Assembly: GCA_013399895.1 (NCBI GenBank)
Contig: VXBA01002417.1
Location: 1,082,636-1,146,635, forward strand
Length of the DNA: 64,000 nucleotides
DNA from: Serilophus lunatus
Taxonomy: Eukaryota; Chordata; Aves; Passeriformes; Eurylaimidae
Direction of reading: 5' to 3'
The notes below the pieces were generated by a model, which did not search any database, was not told the DNA's origin, and was given only the letters and a program-made list of their open reading frames with translations. A program made the position numbers and the translations under genes. Positions 23,490-37,000 of the stretch are shown here, in pieces. The first letter of the stretch is position 1; the number at the start of each line of letters is the position of its first letter.

Positions 23490-23985
23490 GGTCACCACAA
23501 TATAAGAAAGATATGGAGCCATTAGAGAGTGTCCAAAGGAGGGTAAGAAAGATGGGGTAGGGCCTTGAGGGGAAAATCTTGAGGAGCAACTGAGGGCACT
23601 TGGTGTGTTCAGCTGGAGAAGAGGAGACTGAGGGCAGACCTCAGTGCAGGACAACTTGCTGGGGAGGGGCAGAGGAGGGGCAGGGACTGAGCTCTGCTCT
23701 GTGGGGACCAGGGCCAGGAGCCCAGGGAATGGGCTGGAGCTGTGTCAGGGCAGAGTCAGGTTGGATCTCAGGAAGAGGTTCTTCCCCCAGAGGGTGGTTG
23801 GGCACTGCCCAGGCGCCCCAGGGCAGTGGGCACAGCACCAAGGCTGCCAGAGCTCCTGGATTGTTTGGATGGTCCTCTCAGGCTCATGGAGTGACTCTAG
23901 GGGATGGTGCTATGCAGGGCAAAGAGTTAGACTTGATCCTTATGGGTCCTTTCCAATCCGGCATATTCTCTGATTTGATGACATT
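23490..23985 (+). mobile_element. CR1 LINE 3' region, longest copy in the window (plus strand)
   Basis: Runs from an AGATATGGAGCCATTAGAGA block through GGCACTTGGTGTGTTCAGC, GGAGAAGAGGAGACTGAGGG, a CTGAGCTCTGCTCTGTGG block, GTCAGGTTGGATCTCAGG, GAGGTTCTTCCCCCAGAGGG, GGGCAGTGGGCACAGCACC, GCTGCCAGAGCTCC and TGATCCTTATGGGTCC, and ends near a TTCTCTGATTTGATGAC terminus. Its GC-rich body and its 'GATCCTTGTGGGTCC' type end identify the CR1 subfamily abundant in songbirds and relatives. The 149-codon and 109-codon plus frames here are pieces of degraded element sequence. Confidence 0.93.
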
Positions 23986-26900
23986 TGAAAGCAGAATGGT
24001 TGGGGAGAGATCTTGTGTCCCAGATATCTCAATTCTCCACCTCCATTGAAGGGCTGTTCCAACTTGGGAAAAGCAGCAGGCTTGAAATGGTAGCCTAGAG
24101 GTAAGTTTGGAGGCCAGTGGAGATCAGACCTGATGATGTTGAAAACAAGCAAGAAGGCAAAAAATGATCAATTGCTGAATGACAGTGCAGACAGGGGAAA
24201 TTTCTGTTGTTACACAACATCCTCCTGAACATGCAAATCCTCAGTATTCATGCAGCAACTCTTACAATTGCAAGAAAAATGAACTGCAGCTTTGCCCTCT
24301 TTTTTGCAATTTTTGGGGTATTAATGTCTTAGATTCCATTTCCAGATGAAGAGCGAAACAACAGTCCGCGAATCCCCAATGTACCGACAGGTTTTACCAA
24401 CTCCAATTAGTCAACATGACCTAATTTACCCCTGACTTCCAGCTATCAAGAGCAGAAAAGTTCTGTATCAAGAGCAGAAAAATGTCAGGCCAACAAAGTC
24501 CCTACCAATCAGACTATCTTTTCAGGAAAAAGATTCTTTCCGTTACCTACGTGAGCAGGTTTTATAGACAAAAATACCCATTTCAGTTCTCCTGTGCTAT
24601 TCCATTTGGGTTTGGTGGAGTTTTTTTAAGTGAACATTTCTGAACCTAGTTTGCATTTTCTTTTAATCAGAAATAATTAGTAGAACTATTTGCCAACATT
24701 CACACTCTGAAAAGGTTTGCTTGTTGTTAAGGGCCCTGAGGACCTCCAGCACCTGTCATCCTCTGCCAACATCAACCTTTCCATATGGGCAAGTCTCCAG
24801 AAAAGATTATGGACAGTTGTAAAATGCACCCATCTTAAATCACAATTTCTCTGATAAGTATCAAGGGTTCAGAGAGGAGACTCCATTTACTTTTGTTTCT
24901 CCTCCAAGGTCTGTATCTTTCTTGATTCTCCCTTCAAAACTAGATTTACTCATATTTCCGTTGGGTTTGTAAGATCTGCTTTGGATTTACCCATTAGGTA
25001 GAAGACCAAACTATTCAGTCTATTGGTAACATTTTAAAACATTTTATCAGCCTATATAATTTTATAATCATTTTGTTGTTTTCACTAAAAAAAAAAATAA
25101 AAACGTAACTGGTCAGACACCTAATGCTACTTAAGTGCAAATAGATTTTTTTGTGGTTGAATAATAACATCTGTTTTGATTTTCCAGACACAAAAGTACG
25201 TTTTATCTGGCCTTCCTTTATTTGAACTTTTCACATCTGCTCAGGCCTGCTTCCCATAAACTAAAAACCAGATCTTTTCACAAAGTAGGAAATTTACCTG
25301 CACCAGTTGTTGTCCCAGCTCCAAAGACTTCTTTATAGGAACCAGATAAAATGTCAAAAGACTAGTAAATACACTCTTAGTGCATTGTATATTTATTAAA
25401 TGTTGCTATTTATTTTCTCCATCCCAAATGGTTGGTATTCACAGACCTAATCGTGAAAAACTTATTTTAATGAATGAACTCATTTACTTTTATGGAATAA
25501 AACATATTATAGGCTGGTGTCCCATGCTCCATACAAAATTTAGTGATAAACTTGTATGCAACATACTATGTCATCAGCTACAAATTCAATCAATCAGAAA
25601 TAATAGGCATGATCAGATGTACTGTGCTTCCAGCAAATAAAACAAGCCATAAGGGGGATTTCATGTACCATTTTCAGGGTTATCTGCAAAGACTTAGTAG
25701 TGAATTATGAATTTTGATTTATTCTGAGGTGAGCAAAACCAGGAAGAAAAACAACCCTAATCAGAAACACTTTTACTTTCTTTTTTCTTTTTTTTTAATT
25801 AAATATTTAGTTTCTAATTGTAGTTCAAATCTCCAAACTCAGTTATATTTAGTTAAACAAAAAAATTTGAAGTGATGAGTATGAAACGTCAACAGAAGCA
25901 AAACAGGTTTTACCACTGACATCACCAGAGTGGGAAATATCCCGAGTACCAGAAAAAGGTTAAGGGTCATTCCTTAAACTTGGAACTAAGCTAAAAGAGA
26001 ATTCTGCTTTGCTGATGTGACCACTAAAACATGTTAAAAAGCACCCCCTTCATCAGCCTCTTCGTATTATCTCCATCTATTCAGCATTTCTTTCCACTGT
26101 TAGAAAGATATATCTGGAGAACTCCTACGCCCCTGGGCCTTGTGCAGCTGAGGCTGTGTCTGCAGCAAAAAATGCAATATTAGGCCACTTTTCTCAGACA
26201 GATAACTCAGCAAATAGCTCTGCAAAAGCAGAGAGGAGAGCACTAATGGTAAAGTAAGCTTTCCTTCTCTCAGGATACCAGCAGGATCTCTCCTCTTCAA
26301 AGTTTTCTATCTCTATTGTAATGAGAGCACACAGTTTCGTTCTTTCATCTTGTTTTGAATCCTTAACAAATCTTAGTCCTTATGATTTGGCAATCACATT
26401 AACTACAGCTTTATCAAGCCAAAACACCCACCAACACTAGTGTCTTAAATAGATGTGAGATAGGAAAGTACAATGAGAACCATGGTGGCTTTGGGAACCG
26501 TTGGAGAGGAAAGGCAATATCTATGCGCTGCCCTTGATTTACACCTTGATTTTTTCCATCTGCACAAAGGATTGAAACTGCGTCATGATGGAACAGTTGT
26601 GAGAATCACAAAGAACTTAACAAGTCAGAAATGGATTAAAAAGCACTTTATGGCTTGTTAAAGAAATCCCCCTGTTCCTCAGAAGCATTTTTAGCATCTT
26701 ATTAGTGGTATTTGATCTGACTAACATATTGACTCGTCATTTGAATAGGAGATGAATCCTTTTTGATGGACCACAAAGGGAGTATAAATTCAAATGAGGC
26801 ACTTCTCCAAATTTTTATTTAAGCATAACCCCAAAGAGCCCATAACACTTGCAAAGTTTTTTTTCAGTGCCCCACAAAAGACAATCCAAATGATGTTTTA

Positions 26901-29291
26901 AATCATGCATATTTTTTGCCTTAGAAGTAATCATTGCATATGTATATAACTTAAATAATAATGAGTTCAAAGTGCTCTTTTACCTGTTTTCTGGAAAGCC
27001 ATGTATGTATTTGACTTAGGAAAATACTCTAAACCAAAACAATATTTTTTTTTAACAATCTGTCATGGAACCAGTACTTTACTATAAATTAAATTCACCA
27101 TCAGAGTCTCTCTCATACAAAGTAGTTCAGAACTTGACAAATGAAAAATAAGAGACATATTGGAGAAACGCTCAAAAACTTCATGTCTTTCAATCAATCT
27201 CCAATCTGAAATGATCGTGGTCTAAATCTATACTATATTTAATCTATACTGTTTAAGACTAGTTTCAGGGTCACCAATACAGACACTGCTACCGAGTCAG
27301 TGGGCAGACCCATAATTGTCTTCCCTTTGGCAAAAGCCAGAAAACTTACTCCTAGTTGTTTCTGGAGCAATTTTATATCATCTAAGAACTTGCACTTAGG
27401 ATTAAGTTGGAGACCTCCAGCTCATTTTGAAAACAGTAATTTATAGCTACACAGACATTATGATTTTACAGTGTTTTGATAGTTACGCCTTCACTATCCA
27501 CATGGAACATTTAAAAACAGATTAGAAGTCATTAATCTTCAGAAATATGAGGGATTTGTAGCCTAAAGAGGAACTCAGAGCATTTGAGATCTAAGTCTCT
27601 TTCTGCACCTAGGTGTATGGTTTTATAAAGGTATTATATACTATTCCAGGAATAAGACAAGAATTATACTGAGACAATCCTATCGTGGCAAAAATACTGG
27701 ATAATAATTCAGAGATCTCAGTATTTTACCATAGATGATATTGACCTTGGACAGGTATTTAAGCTGGAAACCATTTTAGGCAGCTGCTGTCTCTTGTTAC
27801 AATCTCCAACAGCACTTAGTCAATTGGACCCCCATACGCAATTTCATCCTTCAGGTACAACAAAAATCACAGCCCCCCCACTTCATTAGAAGTCTTTCAT
27901 TTTAAAATTTAAATATCTTGAAGTTAGATCAGGTCAAATCAAATACTTGCATTTTCTGTATCTGTGCCTTGAAATATGTGGGAGATTGACTCAACTCAGG
28001 TCTTTGTAGCAGGCTGTTAATTCCACCAGAGCCTGACCTCAGACTCTCGGTTCAAAGATTCCTGCACTCTGATAAATGTCACGTCCAAATCCAAATGTGG
28101 ATCCCAAATCTGTGGTAGAGGACCATCTGTACTTGAAAGCAATGTTTTAAAGAAAGAGGAAAGCTAAAATCATGAATATTTCTATTTGAATACCACATAC
28201 AACAGATTTATGAACTTAAGCAACTACTTTTTTCTTTATAAAATCAAAAGTACCACAGGATTTCCCGTCCATATATACCATATGCTTTCCCCAACTTTGT
28301 TTAAAATTCTTAGAGGCCCAATATGCTGAAACTTCTGAGCATCTACTGGAGGGTTTTGGGTTTTTTGCAAGCTTTATCTACTCTGTAAATTGACTATATT
28401 CAAGAAATAATTTTCATGTAGGAAAAATTATTTTATCTATCTATTTATTTCTGCAATATGATAGTGACTGGTAAAAGCACTGTATGCAATGAAACCCTTG
28501 GGTAAAAGCCTGAAATATGATTAATTCTCTTAACGTGTTTTTTTCAGTGTAACCGACCGTATACATCGGGTCAAGACACGTGAAAACCCAAGTCCTACAA
28601 CCTGCCAGCACAGGCCTTGCAGGACCTTCTGAGTGCAACCTTCATTTAGAGACCAGTCAGAAGCATGACAAACAGAACACCAACAACACGATAGGAAACT
28701 TATAAACGTTTGCAAATTCATTTTATGGATTAATGATCCCACATATAAGAATTGATATTTCCAGGACAAATCACTTCTTTATCCTACAAGTATTTCAACA
28801 GTTTTTGCTTATGACAAAGCAGAGGCAAATTTTTCCTTCTTCAGATCAAACGAGATCTAAAATCTGGGAAGATTTAACAGTGAAATAAAAACAATGGGGA
28901 TGTAAATGTTAACCATCTGCATTTGTCGCTGCTATTTCTTATGATGTGATATCTCCATCAATGGCATTATATTTTTACTTTTGTTATCTCTCACAACTTT
29001 TTAATCTATTATGGTTAATCATTGATAAACAAACACTTTGACTGACTTATAAAGTGGCAATCATCTCAACTAAATTTAACTGTGTAAAAGTCAAACACCT
29101 ACTCTAAGCTGCTCGTGAAGCCTCCTTCTATAGATAGTGGTGACAGATTGGCATTTTCAGAGAGAGACTTATCCTACCTGTCTTACACACTTGTTTTAAG
29201 ATGGAATTAATCACTCTCTGGAAGTACTTTCTTCTTTTTGTCTCCTTGGACTGACTTCAGTAAAAAGCAACACACCTGTTTTGTCAGAGGG
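23986..29291. other. Repeat-poor unique stretch
   Basis: AT-rich sequence with no CR1, SINE or recognisable exon. Apart from the short tandem duplication at 24444-24487 there is only a T/A-rich patch around 25790-25870. Open frames are at most 86 codons. Confidence 0.5.
24444..24487. repeat. 22-bp tandem duplication
   Basis: Two adjacent copies of a 22-bp unit that share the 16-bp TATCAAGAGCAGAAAA exactly and then diverge over the last 6 bp. A small replication-slippage duplication. Confidence 0.85.
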
Positions 29292-29307
29292 AAAAAAAAA
29301 AAAAAAA
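29292..29307. repeat. Poly-A tract (A16)
   Basis: Sixteen consecutive A residues, followed by an A-rich segment to about 29325. No polyadenylation signal 10-30 nt upstream. Confidence 0.95.
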
Positions 29308-32300
29308 CACAGGAAAATAAAAAAATCCAAGAGATTATTTCAGGCCTTGATCTTGAATCCACAAAGGTATTTGCCCTCATAGATCCTCTAGGATGCAGAA
29401 AGTCTCCTCATAAAGGCAGATGGGAAGAAGGAAGGTGGAGAGAGACAACAGCACAACCTTTATAATTAGGCTTGTCATCTGCCCCAATTCACTGCCTTTA
29501 GGACTGGTGAGAAGCAGTGCTAAGGAGACCCAAGGCACAAGGGAATATCAAACTCATAAGCAAACTTTGTGTTGCTTTACCCAAAGGAACCATGGTGATT
29601 GCCATAGTTTCCCTCTCAATGGAATTCCAGTGACAGAAACGTTTTCCAGGCTTTGGCAAGAGAAAAGGACTGGCCAATAGCTATTCTTCTTCAGAGGGAG
29701 CAAAGCAAAACCAGCATCTCCCTTTTCCACATGAGATCAGCTCCAGCACAACACAGGGAAGGACCACACACCAACCATTGCTTCAGGACATGAGCCTTAG
29801 GAGGCAAATCAACGAAAACTTCTAATACCCTTCAAATCATTCAAATGAAAAGATGCTGATGCTGAAGAGCGAGGAAACATTCTCCTTGGCCTCCCTCCAC
29901 TTGAAATTCTGCTACAGTGACAGTATCTGGATTAGACTCCAGGACAGTATTTCTGAAACAGCAGGAACCCTGCTTGCTGCATCAGTTTTAAATTATAAGC
30001 CTTCCAGAGATGTCAACACTACTTTCCTGGAAACTTTCCTGAAATTAAAACACTGAGCTTTTCCCCTGAGCCTTCACAGAGTCATATGGATCCATTGCCC
30101 AGTGCCACCATTTGTATCGTGATTTGTCTGTGTTGGGTCACTGCTACTTTTTCATTTCTGCTCTATAGTCAGCTTCACTCTTTGATGTTACTCAGTCACT
30201 ATTTCCTTTCCCTTTACTTTTATCTCTGTCCTGGCACTCTTCCTTTAAGCATCCTCTCTACCAGATGGTCTCCATCTCTCCTTCAGAAGTGCCCAAAATA
30301 TTCCTACTGCCTCCTCTTGATCTTCCCCCAGCAGCAAACCTCTTCATCCTACAGAGCTGAAATACCAATGGATTTCTCCTCCTTGCTGCTCTGCTTCTTT
30401 CTTGCACTTTGAAAAGGAATTCACTGGAAGCAGCTAACCTCCAATCCTCATTATGCACGATGCACTCATTTATAAGAGTTTACCCAGGAGAGAAATTCAG
30501 ACAGGGTGTACGCTGGTACAATTGCATTTTTTTAAGTGGAAGCACATCTGATGTCTGTGTGCTGAACCAGAGCTCTAGTTTTTAAAACAGGAGCTCCAAC
30601 TTTTTCATTTGGAAATCCATATGGATCCTTTAATCTGAAGGTCAAAACAGCTTTCATGAGATACTGAAAACAATGATACTTTATATTCACCAGCATAATT
30701 ATATAAAGATGATTCAATATTATAGTATCATCAGAGGATTCAGCAAAGTCTCTGTACTATGTATTTTTAAGACAGGGTTTAGAGAGTGTAAGACGAGGCT
30801 TCAGAAGTTTATAGAGAGAAAAAAAATCTTGTCACAATTTATATCTTCCTAATAGGTCACTGAAACTCTGAGGATAACAATTGTTTTACTTGCAGTTGTC
30901 AGTGCACTATAATCAAGAATAAAGCTCTAGATATTTTTGTGGAAGTACAAGCCCTTACTAAATGTAGCAGCATAATAATGTATTATATATTATACAAATA
31001 CTGTGAGGTGGGATTTGTGTTTGTCTCTTTGCAAGAGAAGAAAGAACACTGAAATGACCTTCTGTTCATAAGTTTCTTTGAAAAAGGCTTGGCCTGAAAC
31101 CACTTCACTACTATTGATATAGTCTGTTTCTGTACATAAATCTTAAATGTAAGCATTGCTTCAAAAATAACTATGCAATCACAAAGCTTTACTTTTCAGA
31201 TTCAATTGCCTTCAAATCTTTTACTGAAGTCCCCTTGGCACCATCACTTCAAAATCGGGATAATGCCGTATAGTGTTTCTCAGCTTCAGAAAAACAAAAG
31301 CCTTATTGAATAAATATGTGTGAAAATGCTGCAAACAAAACCATCTCTGCAGCCACCACCTGACTGGCTCGTGGTGACCCTCCCTGGTGACCCGCGTGGG
31401 CTTGGCGCTCAACTCCCTGGCATATGACAGCACTGCCCAGTTCCACTGTCTTTATCCTTAAAACTGTAGCAAAACACACGTTTTCCTTTCAGAAAACTAA
31501 TAGCAGGCTTTAGACATCAAGGAGCAGCAAGGTGACCCAGGATTTCCATATGCAGGAAGCTGCTGATCAAATAGTATATCCTTTTTTAATCTGCTTCTTG
31601 GATCGTGAATATAGAGGAATCCTTCTGGTTCTGCTAATCCCTTAACTCTGGGTTTTGTAAGGAGAGCTTACAACTCTCCCCCATCCTGGAAATGCAAAGG
31701 CAGAGTACAACATCCAGCATTTACTATCTCATGCCTCATTCTGCTCTGAAAAAAGGATGACTCAGGAATGTTTTCCTTTTTTCCACACATCGTCTTCCAG
31801 CATATCCTACACTTCCCTGTATTTAAAATATTCACTCAGGCCCATAGATCCCATTATTGCACAGACAGCAGCACGTGCCAGTGTACCTGAGGTCACGTCT
31901 CAGGTGTCCAAGTTCCTGACCTCAGAGTCACCCAGGAATTAGTTGCTGACTTTTGGGCCCTCACTATTGGCAGGAGGCACAAGGGTAGCAGTGCTGGTTC
32001 ACAGCTGATGGCACCAAACCACCTCCCAGGACAAGGTCCACTGAATGAGATTTGATTTTCTTTTCAAAAGGGTTCTCCCTTTCGACTAATTTGCTGTAGT
32101 CTTGGTTTCACTTTGCTATCAAAGAGCCTCAATAGTCTTCCAAAGTGTAAAGAATCTTACAAGAAAATGTATTTTTGTCAGCAGGTGAAGTAAAGGGGAT
32201 TTTCAGTGGTGAAAGTTTCTTTTCAGTACGTTTGCACTAAAAAGTAAGAATTATTGTCAATGCTATTTATGGCTCATTAAGTCTATTTAAAAGAATGTAC

Positions 32301-33759
32301 AAAGTAGTTATTAAAGAGCAACTTCATAAACTACAGGATAAAATCAACAAAAGGGCTGTTTATGATATGAAGAACCATGAATCTGTAGTTCAAAGGACCA
32401 CAAGAGAGAGGGACACCACGTATCCAGAAAAGACGCTGATTCCCTCTGAAGACTAAAAATATCCATCAGGGATGACAGTACAAACCAATAGTTGGGCTGA
32501 GGTATTGTCATTTTATCTCCCAGCATCCTTGTATGCATGAATCAAATGGTGTTTTTCTCCCTCAGCTCTGCATTTTTAAACATTTAATTGCTATAAACCC
32601 AACCAGCAACTGTTAGGGCCCAAATCAGGTGTGCAGAGCTCAGGCAGGGTGATGAGGGCAGCCTTCACTTAATGGTGGGACAGCTACAAACACCTGATGC
32701 TCCACATTTTCCATCACAATGTGAAGCACATGTCCAAGTCCTCATTGACAGAAAGGGCAGACAAAAAAAAAAAAAACAAAACAAACCAGTGAATAAATGT
32801 TACAAATTGAGGTAGGGTCAGTTATGCAATATAAGAGATCAGGTTAGAAAGAGACAGAAATCATTTTCTCACAGATTAGAAGCAGATAAATGGAGAGAGA
32901 AAAAAGGAAAACACACAGTACTGAAAGGAAGATAAGAAAGAAGCCTCTCATCTTATGTATGGGAACCAACTGCTGCATATGTATTTCCTATGCAATTTTA
33001 GTGACTATTCTCAAGTTAATAATCTGAAACACTTTGCAGGAAGTGGACCATCTATTTAATTTAAAATGCTGTTTGGAACACTGCAGGATTTTCAGATAAT
33101 TCAGTTAATGTGCTGGACAGTCAATGTGCAAAGCATATTGACTGTGGCCAGGATTTTGAACTTCACATGTAGATATAAATGTCTTAATTAGTTAAAACTG
33201 CATCTATGCATTCAATTTCAGTCACTTATGTTTGCATGTTTAAGCATTTTTCTAAGATAACTGTTTACTGACAACATCAAATATAAGTTACATATGCACG
33301 ACTGTGTGCATAGAGTCATCCACCACAATTAGTGAGAGTGGGAACACACTCAGCCCAAAAATAAAGGGTGTTTCCAATAGAATTAATAGTAAAATAAATA
33401 ACCTGCAAAGTAAGGTGGACTCTTGTTCATAAATTAACACAGAATAACCCACTGGGAAATGCAACGTGTGCAGTTTTCACACATGGCAAAAGTTTGCTGG
33501 TGGTTGTGCCCATTACAAGGTGAAGGTTGTGTTACCAACAAGCACATTTTCATCTGGCCCTAGACTTAAAAATAACAGTAAAAAATCAAACACAAACAGT
33601 TATTTTCTCCCTTTTGGGATTTGGCACATGTGCTATAACAGACATAGATGGAAACTTCTAAAATAAATTAAGGAATGTACTTGTCAGTTTATTAATCAAA
33701 GTTTACCTGCTTCACATTACACAGAGACAAATTAAACAAGCTACCATGGTACTCAGAAA
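29308..33759. other. Repeat-poor unique stretch
   Basis: No gene or transposon is recognised. It holds A14 at 32763-32776 followed by CAAAA/CAAA units, and a purine-rich region at about 32826-32945. The 108-codon plus frame at 30086-30412 is hydrophobic and leucine/serine-rich, in a T/C-rich patch, without family resemblance. A GC-richer patch with CpGs lies near 31350-31420. Confidence 0.5.
32763..32776. repeat. Poly-A tract (A14) with CAAAA tail
   Basis: Fourteen A residues then CAAAACAAAC. Same A/C-rich style as the 2.54-kb microsatellite. Confidence 0.9.
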
Positions 33760-34035
33760 ACATCTGCTAACAAAGTCAGAAGTAATGATAAACAAACTTG
33801 AGTTCCCTTTGTGGTTGATTTCCATCCAGCTGCATTTAATTATAAAAGAGCTATCAAAGAAAGCTCCCCATTAGCAGCTAATTCAGAATGACTTCAGAAG
33901 AAAATCCCAGAGCCTCCAGTGATATCTCTCCACAACTTTCTCATCTCTGCGAGTGATTGAGAAGAGCTGAATTAGACCAGTTTAGTGATCAGTCCTCCTC
34001 TAACTGCCAGCGTTAAACGAAGATGATACATCTTT
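33760..34035. promoter_or_regulatory. Candidate conserved non-coding element
   Basis: Unique sequence with a TAATTA homeodomain core overlapping a TATAAAAG box (33837-33848), TTAGCAGCTAATT at 33870-33882, a palindromic TGATCA at 33986-33991, and scattered CpGs in an AT-rich setting. A TATA-like box alone does not make a promoter, and no transcript structure was found downstream. Tentative. Confidence 0.25.
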
Positions 34036-37000
34036 TCAGTACCTGTGATTGCCTGTTTTCAAAGCAGGACCTATAAGATCCAGCAAATACTCTCTCTTGC
34101 AAGTCTCTCTGCCAAGAGCATCAATGCCAGCCAGAAATACAGAGATAACCCTGAAAATTGTTGCATGCATTTTCTAAAGCAGAGCAGCTGCCGGTATCAT
34201 GTAGAAAGGGAGAAAATTTATTGCTACAAGTTTTTTAATAAAGTCTCTTTGATTTTGGTGTTTTTCCACAATGAAATCAAAGATGTAGGCATTTATAAAT
34301 ATCTATCTCTGGTTTACAGCAATCAGGAATTTTTGTGCTGTTATAGCTAGAAATGTTTATAATGCCAGACATATGCTTTCAGCATGGCCACACCTTTATT
34401 ATTTTTTAAATATTTATTAATAAATTTGTTAAAATATCGGACACTTCTAAAATTAATAAAATAACGAAAAAAGCAAATACATCAGGATTCTTCTATTACT
34501 TCTTACATTGATAAATTTGGTAATTCCATGGCAACCTAACTGTCAAACCACAAAAGTAAAAGTTTTCCAATGCACCCAAAACTACTAAGAATTTTTATAA
34601 AATTCCATAAAACCCAGCAATAATTATGAATGCCCAAATAGCTCTCTGTACACAGATCGAGCAACTTGTAGCATATTCCAACTGGAAGGCTTGAACAACA
34701 CAAGTATCATTCAAATAATTGAATGAATTTCCCTTTTCTCTATCTTACCCTTTTTCTTTAAGACAGCAGTGGGTGATTCTTCCCTGAATCCTAACTGCTA
34801 TCTGGCCAGCAAGCAAATATGAAATCAAAAACCCGGTGTGCCAGATCTGCACAGCTGTATTTGTGCTCCCACAGCTCCCAGAGGAGCACACACCACATGT
34901 CGGTTACTTGACTTAGGGTGGGTTGCTGAGGTGTAAGTTAAAAGGGCAGCTGTACACTCTGGGAAATTTTCCAGATTCATTTTCTACCAATTGCTTTAAC
35001 AACGCCACAAGCAGCAGTGAGGATGTAGAGATGCTGGGTAGCACAGGTAGAAAATAAGAAAACTTTTCCTACAGCTTATTCCTGATTCGGTCCCCAGGCT
35101 CTCTTGAAAAATCTGTAGGCACTTTATAGAGGTTTTTTTCCCTGCACGAATAAAGAGGTTGGCTCCGATTGCTGCTATTCTAAGATGTTAAGGGAAGAAA
35201 GAAATTACTATATATCCACATGGTAATCAACCAAGGTTTCATGTAACTATTGCCATTGATGTGGTTCTTCTTGACTCTTCCAGAAAAGAGTTTATTGATG
35301 TACCTGGCCTAGAAGTTTGAGAGCCAAAGGAAGAAAATGATAACATGGTTTAACAAACCCTTTGTTTACGTAAACATCCATCCACAATCTGTGTCTGGTG
35401 GGGTGAACATACGGCTTTAATTTTACCCTTGGCACATGGATCAAACAATGTTGCCAATATCTATTGTTCTCCTCATAACAATATGCCTGGTGGTTTCAAC
35501 ATATCCTCTCCATTAGCTGGCTTCAGATCAAGCATTGCTGTGTATGTGCTTGTGTCTCCATAAAACTGGAATATGGAGGGTTTTTTTCCTTCTTTGTACC
35601 AAATGTGTAAGAAGGAACACAGTTGAGAATGGTGGTCAACTGTCCCCATGAGTCATGAGAACAGCTCCCTTCGGAACGCAGGGCAGAGCCAACGCCAGGT
35701 GGGAAGAAGGGGTTGGATTGGATTTAAAAGCCTGTGGCCATAAAGCTTAGGTTTTTTAAAAAACAGAGGAAGTGGTGAGTCAGATCTTTATCCCGTTTTA
35801 TCCAGGCTTTAGCTAACCTTTCTGGATTTGGTCCATCTTTGATCTATGCTAAGTTTGCTCCAGAGCATGAACACACTAGGTAGCTGGAAGAAAGGCGGCC
35901 GGGGTTGCTTTTCCTTGGGTTTTTTCCCCCTCTTTTTTTCAGTTTCACTTCCTTTCCATTTGCTGCAGACAACCATGATAACACTCCTTTTCTTTTATAA
36001 ATGTGCAGCTTCTGTAGAGGCAGTCTAACAGAGGAGATGGGGATCTAGGGAATGGCATGAGGACAAACCTCAGATGGACTCCCTGAGCCAGAGTAGCTTG
36101 TCATCTCCGTGCTAATCTTCTCAGCTCCTGCCTCAGCCTCTGGATCAGCAGCACTGCTTTCTTATGTTTCCAGCAGCAATCAAACTTGACATTTCTCCTC
36201 TACGTTGTGCTTCGTTTCAGCCTGTATTTCCAAATGTTTGATCCAAAATTCACTGGAGTCAATGGAAGGAATCTCATAGCCTTGAATATACTATGGTATG
36301 GCACCTTCTTTCCACCTGATTTCTATTTGATAAATTAGTGAAAAAATAGAGCCTTTTGATTTCTCTGGTGCCATTTTCACTGCAACAAAGAAAATCTCAC
36401 TGTACTAAAAGTGTCACTAGTAAAGACAACACTCATATTTGAGCAATTTAGGGAATTTACTCCTTCTTTGGTGACTTTTTTCGTCCAGGATGCTTTGCTT
36501 TTGAAAGCTGAAAGATGATTTTCCAGAGGAAGTGGTTGGAAAGAGTTGATGGTGCCTTAACCATTTGCCCTGCCTGGAGCAGAAGCTGCTGCTGTGGGAG
36601 GCAGGGGCCCCACAGCCTTAGGTGTTCTGGGGCCCTACACGTAGCATAAAAGGATGAGCAAAATCTTGTGGGAGCACCGGAAGGAGGCAGCTCTGGGAGA
36701 TAACACCGTGGTGATTAGCATCAACACAAAATAGGGCTCTGCAGGCCTTTTTTAACTCAGGCTCTCATGACACTCTTCCTTACTGGAAGTACTAATCTTG
36801 AAAAGCTTTGCTTTCCATTCAGTATTTCTGCTTTCTTCCCACTGCACTATTTATCACTTCCCTGTTTCTCTCCAATTTCCATGTTTTGCCTTCTGAATAT
36901 GCTGCATGTAAGCCCAGAGCTCTGAATGTGATCACTGACCCTTCAGTTCTGCATACCAGCACAGATACGTATCCTTTAGGTTTACATTTATCTATGCTAC

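Noticed and set aside
23600..24049. 149-codon plus-strand frame
   Set aside because: Lies wholly on the CR1 copy and its immediate edge; degraded element sequence.
35150..35190. GAGGTTGGCTCCGATTGC.. as a CR1 3' end
   Set aside because: Only the first few bases agree; no TTCCAACC block or terminal repeat follows.
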